NCBI GenBank assembly: GCA_021163155.1
Contig: JAGGXI010000064.1
Coordinates: 1-35,809, forward strand
Length of the DNA: 35,809 bases
From: Candidatus Aerophobota bacterium
GTDB taxonomy: Bacteria; Aerophobota; Aerophobia; Aerophobales; JAGGXI01
Reading direction: 5' to 3'
In this document: one piece after another, positions 1-7,424 of the stretch
How the letters are laid out: every line of letters starts with the position of its first letter
Numbering within the stretch: position 1 is the first letter of the stretch
Translations under genes and position numbers: made by a program
The notes under the pieces: model-generated
Seen by the model: the letters and a program-made list of their open reading frames with translations, nothing else
Told to the model about the DNA's origin: nothing
Databases searched by the model: none

Positions 1-52
1 ATATAATGGCATACTTTACCGAATCTGGGTTTAAGATAACTTTTTTAAAAAA
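1..52. other. window-edge intergenic stretch downstream of holB
   Basis: No gene is seen here. Positions 16-36 (around TTACCGAAT...GGTTTAA) resemble the right edge of the intergenic element at 20122-20204, which also contains TTACCGAATTCAAGTTAA. It may be the end of another copy cut by the window edge. The match is short and imperfect. Confidence 0.25.
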
Positions 53-1036
53 TTACTGTAAATTTTGATATTTTAATTTCAACCACATATTCTCAAGAGC
101 TAATTTAGGTTTCACATTTCTCTTGAGATAGTTTTTGGTTGCCTCTATTGTGTTAATAGCATCCCGAATGGTAAAATAAGAGTATCTTTTTTCTTCCTCT
201 TTTAGTTTTTCTATCTTATCAGAGTTAATTAACTCTATATCTTCTCCTTCTTTTAAAAGTAAAAGGTCACGAAACCAGAATAAAGTCATATTAAGAATCT
301 CTTCTAACTGTTCTTCATCAAAATTTTTCCAATTTGCAACTAATTCAAATATCTCCTCTATAGTAATATTTCTATTTAATTTGTTGATTATGTTGTCTCT
401 TTCCTTAAGAATGTTCTCTTCCTTTATTAAAAAGAGAGCTTTTTTAACACTTCCTCTGGATAAATTCATTATAAGAGAGATTTTTGATAAATTCTGGGGA
501 AGATGGTTAATTATAATCTCTCTTATTTGTTCAGAAGAAAGAGAAGAGAAACGAATGATTTCACACCGAGACAAAATTGTAGGAAGAATTTCCCTTTTGG
601 TTTCGCTAATTAAGATAAATATTGTATCCGGGGGTGGTTCTTCTATTATCTTAAGAGCAGAGTTAGCTGCTTCCAGAGTAAATTTATTTGCTTCCTCTAT
701 AATCCATACTCTTTTTTTGCCTTCGTAAAGTTTATAAGCAGCTTCTCTCTTTAAATTACGTATTTGTTCAATTTTAAGTGAATCTTTTTCTGGCTTGATA
801 ATCTGGACATCAGGGTGATTTAAATGGTCAATCTTTAGACAAGAGGAACATTTATCGCAACTATCTATACCTTCCCTCTTGCAGTTTAATGCTTTAGCAA
901 AATTTAAAGCAGTAAAAGTTTTCCCCACTCCTGCCGGCCCTATAAATAAATAAGTACCAGCAAGGGATAAGGAGGCTATCTCTTTTTGAAGTATTCTTAC
1001 AGCTCTTTGTTGACCTTTTATCTGTGCAAAAGACAT
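53..1036 (-). CDS. holB: DNA polymerase III delta-prime subunit (clamp-loader AAA+ ATPase)
   Basis: This is a clamp-loader subunit that helps place the sliding clamp on primed DNA in the replisome. The 327-residue protein has a Walker A motif GPAGVGKT at 33-40 and four cysteines (C52, C60, C63, C66) forming the zinc module typical of delta-prime/gamma. It also has a Walker B-like segment ending IIEEAN near 112-116, and the SRC motif at 156-158 that contributes the trans-acting arginine. Length and motif order fit HolB. DnaX is usually much longer, so a gamma/tau assignment is less likely. The ATG at 1036 has only a weak ribosome site. The tmk gene lies upstream on the same strand across a 103-bp gap, and holB-tmk adjacency is common in bacteria. 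Confidence 0.9.
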   Translation of the reverse strand: MSFAQIKGQQRAVRILQKEIASLSLAGTYLFIGPAGVGKTFTALNFAKALNCKREGIDSCDKCSSCLKIDHLNHPDVQIIKPEKDSLKIEQIRNLKREAAYKLYEGKKRVWIIEEANKFTLEAANSALKIIEEPPPDTIFILISETKREILPTILSRCEIIRFSSLSSEQIREIIINHLPQNLSKISLIMNLSRGSVKKALFLIKEENILKERDNIINKLNRNITIEEIFELVANWKNFDEEQLEEILNMTLFWFRDLLLLKEGEDIELINSDKIEKLKEEEKRYSYFTIRDAINTIEATKNYLKRNVKPKLALENMWLKLKYQNLQ

Positions 1037-1084
1037 AATTTTCTGTTTAGCTTATATAATTCAGTCTTCTCCAAAAACTCCAGA

Positions 1085-1139
1085 GTCCTATGATAGTCTA
1101 ATCTGTGTAATTTGGACTTTTATCTGGGTAATTAGAGAT
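1085..1139. repeat. dispersed intergenic repeat (family C copy)
   Basis: This short segment between holB and tmk contains TCTAATCTGTGTAATTTGG followed by ACTTTTATCTG, then AGAGATTT and TTTTTTCAGG, the last running into the tmk end. The same succession of words, with scattered substitutions, is found at about 26140-26200. It is therefore a dispersed repeat and not a gene. I see no hairpin or T-tract that would make it a convincing terminator. Confidence 0.5.
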
Positions 1140-1745
1140 TTATGGTTTTTTCAGGAATCTCAATACGATCTTCCTTATAGCAAGATGTGTTTTTTCAGGT
1201 TTATCTTCTCCTTTAATTATTTTTATCCTTTTTGGGCAAGATTTAGCAATCTCAAGGTATCCTTGGCGCACTTTTTCATAAAAAGAAATTTTTTCCTCTT
1301 CTATTCTATCATTTCCTCTGCCACGTTGTTTGGACAAAGAAGGATTAATATCTAAAAGAAAGGTGATATCGGGAAGAATTTCTTGAGTAGCTATTTTATT
1401 TAATTTATTTATCCACACTATATCTATTCCTCTTCCGTAACCTTGATAAGCAACTGTGGCATCCATAAAACGATCACAAATTACAATTTTCCCTTCTTTT
1501 AAGGCAGGTTTGATTACCTCTTCTATATGTTCTCTTCTATCAGCTAAATAAAGGAAAAGTTCACTTATCTTGCTTACTTTATTAGAAGGATGCAGAAGTA
1601 TTGCTTTGATTTTCTCCCCTAATTTTGTCCCCCCAGGCTCACAGGTTTTTACTATCTGATAACCTTTATTCTTTAGATAATCAGATAATAAAGATACTTG
1701 AATACTTTTTCCACTCTTATCTATTCCCTCAAAGCTAATGAACAA
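1140..1745 (-). CDS. tmk: thymidylate kinase
   Basis: Tmk phosphorylates dTMP to dTDP with ATP in the cytoplasm, the last specific step towards dTTP. The 201-residue protein has the P-loop GIDKSGKS at 7-14, EPGGT at 36-40, the nucleoside-site motif DR at 91-92 followed by TVAYQGYGRG, and a lid-like segment QRGRGNDR around 140. The length is normal for the family. The start is TTG at 1745, read from the complementary strand, with AAGGAG about 7 nt upstream. No better ATG precedes the FISFEGID core. It is followed on the same strand by holB and may be co-transcribed with it. Confidence 0.93.
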   Translation of the reverse strand: MFISFEGIDKSGKSIQVSLLSDYLKNKGYQIVKTCEPGGTKLGEKIKAILLHPSNKVSKISELFLYLADRREHIEEVIKPALKEGKIVICDRFMDATVAYQGYGRGIDIVWINKLNKIATQEILPDITFLLDINPSLSKQRGRGNDRIEEEKISFYEKVRQGYLEIAKSCPKRIKIIKGEDKPEKTHLAIRKIVLRFLKKP

Positions 1746-1839
1746 AAAGCTCTCCTTTTATTAATGTTTCTCTTTTACTATAGTTTAGATTATCTAAGTT
1801 GAACTGTCAAGAAATAGTACCAAAAGGTTTGTCCCACAC

Positions 1840-1883
1840 TCATTTACCCATCATCTCATCATCCCATCCACCCATCATTCCAG
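1840..1883. repeat. CCCATC/CCCATCAT low-complexity tract
   Basis: This is a degenerate tandem of CCCATC, CATCAT and CCATC words between the divergent tmk and RAM genes. A related tract with CCCATTCACCCATCTACCC words lies at 33592-33652. It is probably a microsatellite-like repeat. It sits just upstream of the candidate promoter for the RAM gene. Confidence 0.5.
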
Positions 1884-1887
1884 TTGG

Positions 1888-1915
1888 TTGACAGATGAAA
1901 AAAATGTTATAAATT
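1888..1915 (+). promoter_or_regulatory. candidate sigma-70 promoter of the RAM gene
   Basis: TTGACA stands at 1888-1893. Downstream is TGTTATAAATT, which reads either as an extended -10 (TG-N-TATAAA at 1905-1913) or as TAAATT at 1910-1915 with a 16-bp spacer from TTGACA. The gene start at 1951 follows, with a strong ribosome site GAGGAGGTGAAAA. This is the only consensus-like promoter in the divergent gap. It is inferred from sequence only. Confidence 0.45.
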
Positions 1916-1950
1916 AAATACTGTTAAAATAGAAGATGAGGAGGTGAAAA

Positions 1951-2352
1951 ATGATGCAAACAGCTTTTATCTTGATTAATGTCAGTGCAGGAAAAACATG
2001 GGAAGTAATAGAGAAATTGAAAAAAATGGAGGAAGTAGTGGAAGTTTATTCTATCGCTGGTGAATATGATATCATTGCAAAAATAATTTTTTTTAGCCTT
2101 AAAACATTAGGTGAAATTGTGCCCAAAAATATTCAAAATATACAGGGAATAGAAAGAACTAATACTCTACTTTCCTTTGAGGTTCATAAATATAAACGAT
2201 ATGAACCTTGCAAAAAAGCAAAAGAGCTTGAAGATAGTGGAGAAGAAATAAAGCTGTATGAGCTTTGTAAAAGATGTAAAGAGCTTGAAGACTGTATTTA
2301 TGGCCGGCAAGTAATTAAACGAGGGATTGAACCTGCACCTTCGTTTAAGTAG
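1951..2352 (+). CDS. stand-alone RAM (Lrp/AsnC effector-binding) domain protein with duplicated cysteine tail
   Basis: Residues 1-80 match the RAM ligand-binding domain of Lrp/AsnC regulators (AFILINVSAGK..., EVVEVYSIAGEYD, IQGIERTNTLLSFEV). There is no helix-turn-helix domain before it, so this is a stand-alone RAM protein. Such proteins bind amino acids or modulate full-length Lrp partners. The tail (81-133) carries two copies of a 12-residue motif, YEPCKKAKELED (84-95) and YELCKRCKELED (103-114), 19 residues apart. This gives cysteines 87, 106, 109 and 115, including a CxxC. The start has a strong site, GAGGAGGTGAAAA. The trpD gene begins 69 bp downstream on the same strand, so the two may share a transcript. 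A role in sensing tryptophan or its precursors is only an inference from position. Confidence 0.75.
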   Translation: MMQTAFILINVSAGKTWEVIEKLKKMEEVVEVYSIAGEYDIIAKIIFFSLKTLGEIVPKNIQNIQGIERTNTLLSFEVHKYKRYEPCKKAKELEDSGEEIKLYELCKRCKELEDCIYGRQVIKRGIEPAPSFK

Positions 2353-2373
2353 ATTAGATAGGTTTATATTTTA

Positions 2374-2402
2374 AACAAGATAGACAAGATAGACAAGATA
2401 AG
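2374..2402 (+). repeat. short tandem AGACAAGAT repeat in the trpD leader
   Basis: The 69-bp gap between the RAM gene and trpD contains AAACAAGAT followed by AGACAAGAT AGACAAGAT, then the trpD ribosome site AAAGGAG seven bases before the ATG at 2422. No leader peptide, terminator hairpin or T-box is evident. Confidence 0.5.
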
Positions 2403-2421
2403 AAGAGAAAGGAGAGAATAG

Positions 2422-3462
2422 ATGAGAACAGTAATGCGTAAGCTTACCTCGCAAATTGATCTCACCGAGAGAGAAATAAAAACAACAATAATGGGGATAA
2501 AGGAAGATAGGATTGACGAAGTCCAGATTGCTGGATTTTTAGTTGCTCTCTTAATGAAGGGACCAACGGTTGAAGAGATTGTTGCTATAGCTAAAACTAT
2601 GAGAGAGGTTTGTCTTCCCTTAAAACCTGAAGTAAACGGGGAATTGATAGACACTTGTGGAACTGGAGGTGGTTTTCCTACCTTCAATGTTTCTACCGCC
2701 GTTGCTATTACTACCGCTGCAGGAGGATTATACGTAGCTAAACATGGAAGTCGGTCAATTGCTCACAGTTCAGGTAGTGCTGATGCTTTCGAAGCTTTAG
2801 GAGTAGAGATAAAACTTACTTCTCGTCAGGCAGAAAAATTGATTGAAAAAACAGGAATAGCTTTTGTAAATGCAGCTTATTTCCATCTCCTTATGGGTAA
2901 AATATGGCAACCAGAAAATAAATTGGGAATAAAAACAGTGTTTTTCACTATCATCGGTCCTTTAATTAACCCAGCAAGAGCGCGTTGCCATATAAATGGA
3001 GTCTACCAACCACAATTAGTCAAAAAAGTAGCTCAGGTGTGGGCAAAGCTCGACCATAAACATATTCTGGTGGTTCATGGAATGGATGGATTGGACGAAA
3101 TATCTTTGGTGGGAGAAACCCATATTGCTGAAGTAAAAGATGGTCATATAGATGATTATACCATTGTTCCTGAAGATGTAGGTCTTAAAAGATGCAAGAT
3201 TGAGCAGTTGAATGGAGGCTCACCCGAAGATAATGCAAAAATAATCAGAGATATTTTTAAAGGAAAAGAAAAAGGACCAAAAAAAGATATGGTTATCCTT
3301 AATAGCGCAGGTGCTTTTGTAGCAGGAGGTAAAGTAAAAAATCTTAAAGAAGGAGTAGAAACCGCCCGAGAAATTATTGAAAGCGGGAAAGCTTACCAGA
3401 AATTAGAGGAATTGGTAAAGGCTTCTCATAGTATAAACAATGAAACTTACCGAAGCAATTAA
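2422..3462 (+). CDS. trpD: anthranilate phosphoribosyltransferase
   Basis: TrpD transfers the phosphoribosyl group of PRPP to anthranilate, the second step of the tryptophan branch. The 346-residue protein has the PRPP and anthranilate-site motifs DTCGTGG (77-83), FNVST (88-92), KHGSRS (107-112) and SSGSADAFEALGV (116-128). The loop after GTGG reads GFPTFN, and the aspartate seen in many homologues (GTGGDG) is absent. The family otherwise matches over full length. The start at 2422 has AAAGGAG at good distance. Its last 23 nt overlap the start of trpC, indicating translational coupling. Neither trpE nor trpG is upstream; the preceding gene encodes a RAM-domain protein. Confidence 0.94.
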   Translation: MRTVMRKLTSQIDLTEREIKTTIMGIKEDRIDEVQIAGFLVALLMKGPTVEEIVAIAKTMREVCLPLKPEVNGELIDTCGTGGGFPTFNVSTAVAITTAAGGLYVAKHGSRSIAHSSGSADAFEALGVEIKLTSRQAEKLIEKTGIAFVNAAYFHLLMGKIWQPENKLGIKTVFFTIIGPLINPARARCHINGVYQPQLVKKVAQVWAKLDHKHILVVHGMDGLDEISLVGETHIAEVKDGHIDDYTIVPEDVGLKRCKIEQLNGGSPEDNAKIIRDIFKGKEKGPKKDMVILNSAGAFVAGGKVKNLKEGVETAREIIESGKAYQKLEELVKASHSINNETYRSN

Positions 3463-4156
3463 AAGGGCAAAAAAAGAAGGGAAAGTTCCTTTAATTGCAG
3501 AAATTAAAGCTCGCTCTCCTCAGGATGGCGAGCTTTTAAGAGGGCGTGACCCGATAGAGATTGTCTCTCAATATAGAAAAGGAGGGGCGGTAGCTATTTC
3601 AGTAGTTACCGAAGCAAGGCATTTCGGAGGAGATATAGAAATTTTAAAAAAAGTGGTGCAGGAGAAAAAGCTTCCTGTTTTAAGAAAAGATTTTATTGAT
3701 ACAGAAAAAGAGGTGGAAAAGACAAAAGAGTTAGGAGTGGATGCCCTCCTCTTGATTGCTGCTATACTTTCGTCTAGAAAGTTAAAAAAATTAAATAATT
3801 ATGCTCATTTAATGGGATTAGAGACAGTGATTGAGGTTCATACGAGAGAAGAATTGGAAAGGGTAAAAAGACTAAATCTGGATATTCTGGGAATAAATAA
3901 TAAGGATATCTTAAATTTGGAAAGAGGCGAGGATAAAGTTGAAGTTACTCTTTCTCTTCTTCCCTTTATTCCCCCAGGGGTAATTCTACTTAGCGAAAGC
4001 GGAATAAGAAAAATAGAGGATGTAAAAACCTTAATAAAAAAAGGAGTAGATGCTTTTCTGATGGGGACAGTGCTTTTAAAAGCAGAGGATATTTATCAAA
4101 AGACAAGGGAAATGGTATGGCCAGGTAAAAACAGGATTAGAGGATTAGAGGATTAG
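3440..4156 (+). CDS. trpC: indole-3-glycerol phosphate synthase
   Basis: TrpC closes the indole ring of CdRP to give indole-glycerol phosphate. The 238-residue TIM-barrel enzyme shows the catalytic set: E21 and K23 in IAEIK, K83 in LRKDF, E132 in VIEVH, N153 in GINNKD, and the phosphate-binding SESG at 185-188. The start overlaps trpD by 23 nt. The C-terminus is unusual. The final residues NRIRGLED are encoded by the GGATTAGA octamer repeat that runs on into the intergenic region, and the TAG stop at 4154-4156 lies inside the third octamer. The catalytic barrel appears complete before that, so the repeat has supplied the tail and stop without obvious damage. Confidence 0.94.
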   Translation: MKLTEAIKRAKKEGKVPLIAEIKARSPQDGELLRGRDPIEIVSQYRKGGAVAISVVTEARHFGGDIEILKKVVQEKKLPVLRKDFIDTEKEVEKTKELGVDALLLIAAILSSRKLKKLNNYAHLMGLETVIEVHTREELERVKRLNLDILGINNKDILNLERGEDKVEVTLSLLPFIPPGVILLSESGIRKIEDVKTLIKKGVDAFLMGTVLLKAEDIYQKTREMVWPGKNRIRGLED

Positions 4157-4363
4157 AGGGAAAAGAAAAAACAAAGAAAAAACAGTGAGACGTAAACTGG
4201 TAGCCGCAGGCTTTAGCCTGCGAAGAGGTAAGAGTAAAAAACAGGATTAGAGGATTAGAGGATTAAAGGATTAAAGGATTAAAGGGAAAGAGATACCGGT
4301 AGCCGCAGGCTTTAGCCTGCGAAGCGGTGGTTTTAACCACCGTACTCAAGAGAAAGTAAAGGT
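4134..4363 (+). repeat. octamer/hairpin repeat block between trpC and trpF (family A)
   Basis: The block starts inside trpC with three GGATTAGA units (4134-4157). It holds a hairpin copy with palindrome CGCAGGCTTTAGCCTGCG at 4205-4222, then five more octamers (two GGATTAGA, three GGATTAAA). A second copy of the same hairpin follows at 4303-4321. Directly after it is another perfect hairpin, CGGTGGTT-TT-AACCACCG, at 4325-4342. The words GTGAGACGTAAACTGG and GAGATACCGG precede the hairpins and recur in other blocks. There is no T-tract in the sense direction, so classical intrinsic termination is not supported. Confidence 0.85.
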
Positions 4364-5053
4364 ATGGTTAAGATAAAAATTTGTGGGATAACTTCTCTAA
4401 AAGATGCCCTTTTATGTATAAAAGAAGGGGTAGATTTTTTAGGTTTTGTTACTGAATATCCTATTGCTGTTCCCTGGAATTTATCCCGGGAAAAGGCACG
4501 AGATTTAATCCAAGAAGTAAAAAACAAAGTTAATACAGTAGTAGTTACTTCAGGAGATATATCTAAAATTTTAGAAATCGCTCAATTTACTAATCCCCAT
4601 TTTCTTCAGCTTCACGGAAAAGAGAGTCTAATGGATATTGAGAGAATAGCTAATAAATTGAAAAAGAGAAATATAAAGGTAATTAAGGCTCTTTCTCTAA
4701 ATAATAAAACTTATCAATCTTTCTTTGAGATAAAGAATCCTTTAAAGGCAGCAAAAGCTTTGGAAAAAGTAGGGATTTTTGCTCTCACTATAGATAGCAA
4801 AACCGATGTTATGCCTGCAGGAACAGGGATTCCTTTAAATTGGGAATTAGCGAAAAAGATAAAAGAAAACATCTCTTTACCTTTAATTTTAGCCGGGGGA
4901 TTATCTTCTATAAATGTGGAAAGAGCGATAAAAATTGTTGAGCCTTTTGCTGTAGATGTATTAAGTGGGGTAGAAACAAATTTTAAAAAAGACCCTCAGA
5001 AAGTTTCAAGTTTTGTCAAGGAAGTTTTGCACGAAAATCCTTTTATAAAATAG
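4364..5053 (+). CDS. trpF: phosphoribosylanthranilate isomerase
   Basis: TrpF performs the Amadori rearrangement of phosphoribosylanthranilate to CdRP. The 229-residue barrel begins KIKICGIT with the catalytic cysteine C7. It has LQLHG at 81-85, the catalytic aspartate D144 in LTIDS, and the phosphate-binding glycines PAGTG at 151-155 and AGGLSS near 187. The segment after strand 1 reads GFVTEYPIAVPWNLSREKA, where many bacterial enzymes have a KSPR motif. I recall this VPWNLSRE form from archaeal-type TrpF proteins, but no alignment was made. The start ATG at 4364 follows a weak AAAGG. It is separated from trpC by the family A repeat block. Confidence 0.92.
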   Translation: MVKIKICGITSLKDALLCIKEGVDFLGFVTEYPIAVPWNLSREKARDLIQEVKNKVNTVVVTSGDISKILEIAQFTNPHFLQLHGKESLMDIERIANKLKKRNIKVIKALSLNNKTYQSFFEIKNPLKAAKALEKVGIFALTIDSKTDVMPAGTGIPLNWELAKKIKENISLPLILAGGLSSINVERAIKIVEPFAVDVLSGVETNFKKDPQKVSSFVKEVLHENPFIK

Positions 5054-5073
5054 GGAACGGTCGCGACCGTTCC
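5054..5073. repeat. perfect 20-bp palindrome after trpF
   Basis: GGAACGGTCG is followed at once by its reverse complement CGACCGTTCC, with no loop, directly after the trpF stop (TAG 5051-5053). What follows is TTACCTC, without a T-tract, so it is not a typical intrinsic terminator. It could be a protein-binding site or a member of a dispersed palindrome family. Confidence 0.8.
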
Positions 5074-5252
5074 TTACCTCAATAAATGTGGAATTTGTGA
5101 TTCAAAATCAATCCTTTCAGTATATAGGATAGATCGCTGTCAGCCTAAGGAATTATGAGGCTAAAAAAATACCTAAAATCGGACGTAAAAGGTGTACAAC
5201 AAATTTCGTGCAAAACTTGGTTGTCAAGGAAATCAGGGGGAAGAGGTGAAAA
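5074..5252 (+). other. trpF-trpB intergenic region
   Basis: This 179-bp stretch separates trpF from trpB. Its first part (about 5083-5139) resembles, with many substitutions but the same length, the complement of 35702-35759 upstream of the P-II-like gene; shared words are AATGTG, TTTGTGATT and ATAGATCG. A short stem, AGCCT...AGGCT, followed by seven A lies near 5142-5170. I find no consensus promoter. The trpB ribosome site GAAGAGGTGAAAA ends the region. Confidence 0.4.
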
Positions 5253-6443
5253 ATGGTATTTAATAGAAAAGGATATTTTGGAAGGTATGGTGGTTGTTTT
5301 GTTCCCGAAATTTTAATGCCAGCGTTAAAAGAGCTGGAAGAAGCTTACTTTAGTCTGGGAAAGGAAAAAGATTTTCAAGAAGAGCTGGACTATTATTTAA
5401 AAAATTATGCTGGAAGACCAACTCCTCTTTATTTTGCTTCACATCTTTCTCAAAAGCTTAAGGGCCCAAAAATATACCTTAAAAGAGAAGATCTGCTTCA
5501 TACTGGTGCTCATAAAATCAACAATACTTTAGGGCAGGTGCTTTTAGCTAAAAAAATGGGGAAAAAACGCATTATTGCTGAGACAGGAGCAGGTCAACAT
5601 GGAGTAGCTACAGCCACAGCTTGTGCTCTTTTGGGAATAAAGTGTGCAGTCTATATGGGGGAAGAAGATGTGAAAAGACAGTCTTTAAATGTTCTTCGTA
5701 TGAGAACTCTTAAAGCAGAGGTTATTCCTGTGAAAAATGGTTCTCGTACCCTTAAGGATGCTATAAATGAAGCCTTGCGAGATTGGGTAACTAATATAGA
5801 AACAACCTTTTATGTTTTGGGCTCTGTAGTAGGACCTCATCCTTATCCTACAATGGTAAGAGATTTTCAATCTGTTATTGGTAAAGAGGTGAAGAGGCAA
5901 ATTATGGAAAAAGAGAAAAGGCTTCCTGATTATCTTATTGCTTGTGTAGGGGGAGGAAGTAATAGTATGGGTCTTTTTTACCCTTTTTATAAAGAAGAGA
6001 AAGTGAATTTTATCGGAGTGGAAGCCGGGGGTCTGGGATTAAATACAAAAAAGCATTCAGCAACTCTTGCCAGCGGTGAACGAGGTGTTCTTCATGGAGC
6101 ACTTACCTATCTTTTACAGGATAAAGATGGTCAAGTTAGACTTACTCATTCTGTTGCTCCCGGTTTGGATTATTCGGGGGTGGGGCCGGAATTATCCTTT
6201 TACAAAGAGACAAAAAGAGCAAAATTTACTACAGTTACTGATAAAGAAGCAATTTCTGCTTTTTTTCTTCTCTCGGAGGTTGAAGGTATTATTCCTGCTT
6301 TAGAATCCGCTCATGCCGTCGCTTATTTGAAAAAAAACTGCTCCCAATTTAAAAATAATCTTGTTGTTCTCAATCTTTCTGGGAGGGGGGATAAAGATAT
6401 GTGTATTATAGAGAGATTTTTAAAGGAAAAAAACAATGAATAA
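5253..6443 (+). CDS. trpB: tryptophan synthase beta chain
   Basis: TrpB condenses indole with L-serine on pyridoxal phosphate to make tryptophan. The 396-residue protein matches the major TrpB1 type. The PLP lysine is K88 in HTGAHKINN, the catalytic glutamate E110 lies in AETGAGQHG, and the phosphate loop is GGGSN at 233-237. [10 protein letters not shown] stands at 190-199, and SGRGDKD lies near the C-terminus. The start ATG has a good ribosome site, GAGGTG. The end overlaps trpA by 8 nt (ATGAATAA), as expected for subunits made in equal amounts for the alpha2-beta2 complex. Confidence 0.96.
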   Translation: MVFNRKGYFGRYGGCFVPEILMPALKELEEAYFSLGKEKDFQEELDYYLKNYAGRPTPLYFASHLSQKLKGPKIYLKREDLLHTGAHKINNTLGQVLLAKKMGKKRIIAETGAGQHGVATATACALLGIKCAVYMGEEDVKRQSLNVLRMRTLKAEVIPVKNGSRTLKDAINEALRDWVTNIETTFYVLGSVVGPHPYPTMVRDFQSVIGKEVKRQIMEKEKRLPDYLIACVGGGSNSMGLFYPFYKEEKVNFIGVEAGGLGLNTKKHSATLASGERGVLHGALTYLLQDKDGQVRLTHSVAPGLDYSGVGPELSFYKETKRAKFTTVTDKEAISAFFLLSEVEGIIPALESAHAVAYLKKNCSQFKNNLVVLNLSGRGDKDMCIIERFLKEKNNE

Positions 6444-7233
6444 AATAGAGGATAAATTTAAGGAGCTTAAAAAAAAGGGGAGAAAAGGGTTTATTCCTTT
6501 TATTACCTGTGGAGACCCTGACCTTGTGACAAGTAAAAGTTTAGTTTTTGCTTTAGAAGAAGCAGGGGCTGATATTATTGAGTTAGGAATCCCTTTTTCT
6601 GACCCTATAGCTGATGGCCCTACTATTCAGGCATCTTCTAAAAGAGCATTAACTAATAGGGTAAGTTTAAGAAAAGTAATTCAGTTTGCAAAAGAGATAA
6701 GGAAAAAATCTCAAATACCTCTGGTTCTTTTAAGTTATTTCAATCCTATTTATAGGTTGGGAATAAAAAATTTTATAAAAGAATCCAAGGATATAGTAGA
6801 TGGGGTTATTATTCCCGACCTTCCCCCTGAAGAAGCAAAATTATTAGAAGGATTAGAAGAAGATAAGTTGCCTTTAATTTTTCTTCTCGCTCCTACCTCT
6901 ACCGAGGAAAGAATAAGGTTAGTGAGTCAATTTTCTCAAGGATTTATTTATGTAGTTTCTATCTCTGGGGTAACAGGAGCAAGGGAAGCAGTACCTTACA
7001 AAATAAAAAACCTTATTCTTCAAATTCGAAATCTTACTGATAAGCCTGTCTGCTTAGGATTTGGAATATCTACTCCTAATCAAGTGAAAGTAGTAAAAGA
7101 TTGGGTAGACGGAGTAATTGTAGGGAGTGCCCTCGTCAATATTATAGATAAATATGCGAAGGATAAAAAATTAATGATAAAAGAGGCAGGAAAATTTGTA
7201 AAAAATTTAAGGGAAGCCCTTTCCTCTCCATAA
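6436..7233 (+). CDS. trpA: tryptophan synthase alpha chain
   Basis: TrpA cleaves indole-3-glycerol phosphate to indole and glyceraldehyde 3-phosphate and channels the indole to TrpB. In the 265-residue TIM barrel the catalytic residues stand at their canonical positions: E49 in [11 protein letters not shown] and D60 in [18 protein letters not shown], the [11 protein letters not shown] phosphate loop and CLGFGIS are also present. It overlaps trpB by 8 nt and is the last recognisable gene of the trp set. A 191-bp gap with a repeat follows before the thiamine gene. Confidence 0.96.
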   Translation: MNKIEDKFKELKKKGRKGFIPFITCGDPDLVTSKSLVFALEEAGADIIELGIPFSDPIADGPTIQASSKRALTNRVSLRKVIQFAKEIRKKSQIPLVLLSYFNPIYRLGIKNFIKESKDIVDGVIIPDLPPEEAKLLEGLEEDKLPLIFLLAPTSTEERIRLVSQFSQGFIYVVSISGVTGAREAVPYKIKNLILQIRNLTDKPVCLGFGISTPNQVKVVKDWVDGVIVGSALVNIIDKYAKDKKLMIKEAGKFVKNLREALSSP

Positions 7234-7331
7234 TTGTTCCAGCCCGCATCCTTGCATTATAAGAAAAAATGGATATACTGGAAATCGGTGAATAGTAAGA
7301 AGCAAAACGTGAGATGTGAAGAGTAAAATAT

Positions 7332-7391
7332 GGTAGCCGCAACTTTTAAGTTGCGTATGTCTTCACGGGCTCTGAGCCTCGCGGCTTCCAA
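7332..7391 (+). repeat. family A composite hairpin between trpA and thiE
   Basis: GGTAGCCGCAACTTTTAAGTTGCG (7332-7355) is a copy with the stem variant CGCAACTT/AAGTTGCG. A second palindromic half (GGGCTCTGAGCCTCGCGGCTTCC) in opposite orientation follows. The whole composite reappears in reverse complement at 18727-18790, with a different spacer. No octamer array accompanies this copy. Confidence 0.75.
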
Positions 7392-7424
7392 TTCATAATT
7401 TCCGAGTATAATAAGGCATATCTA

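Noticed and set aside
7362-7391. CTGAG word upstream of thiE suggesting a TPP riboswitch
   Set aside because: The word belongs to the composite hairpin repeat, also present in complement upstream of ackA. The other conserved TPP aptamer parts are missing.
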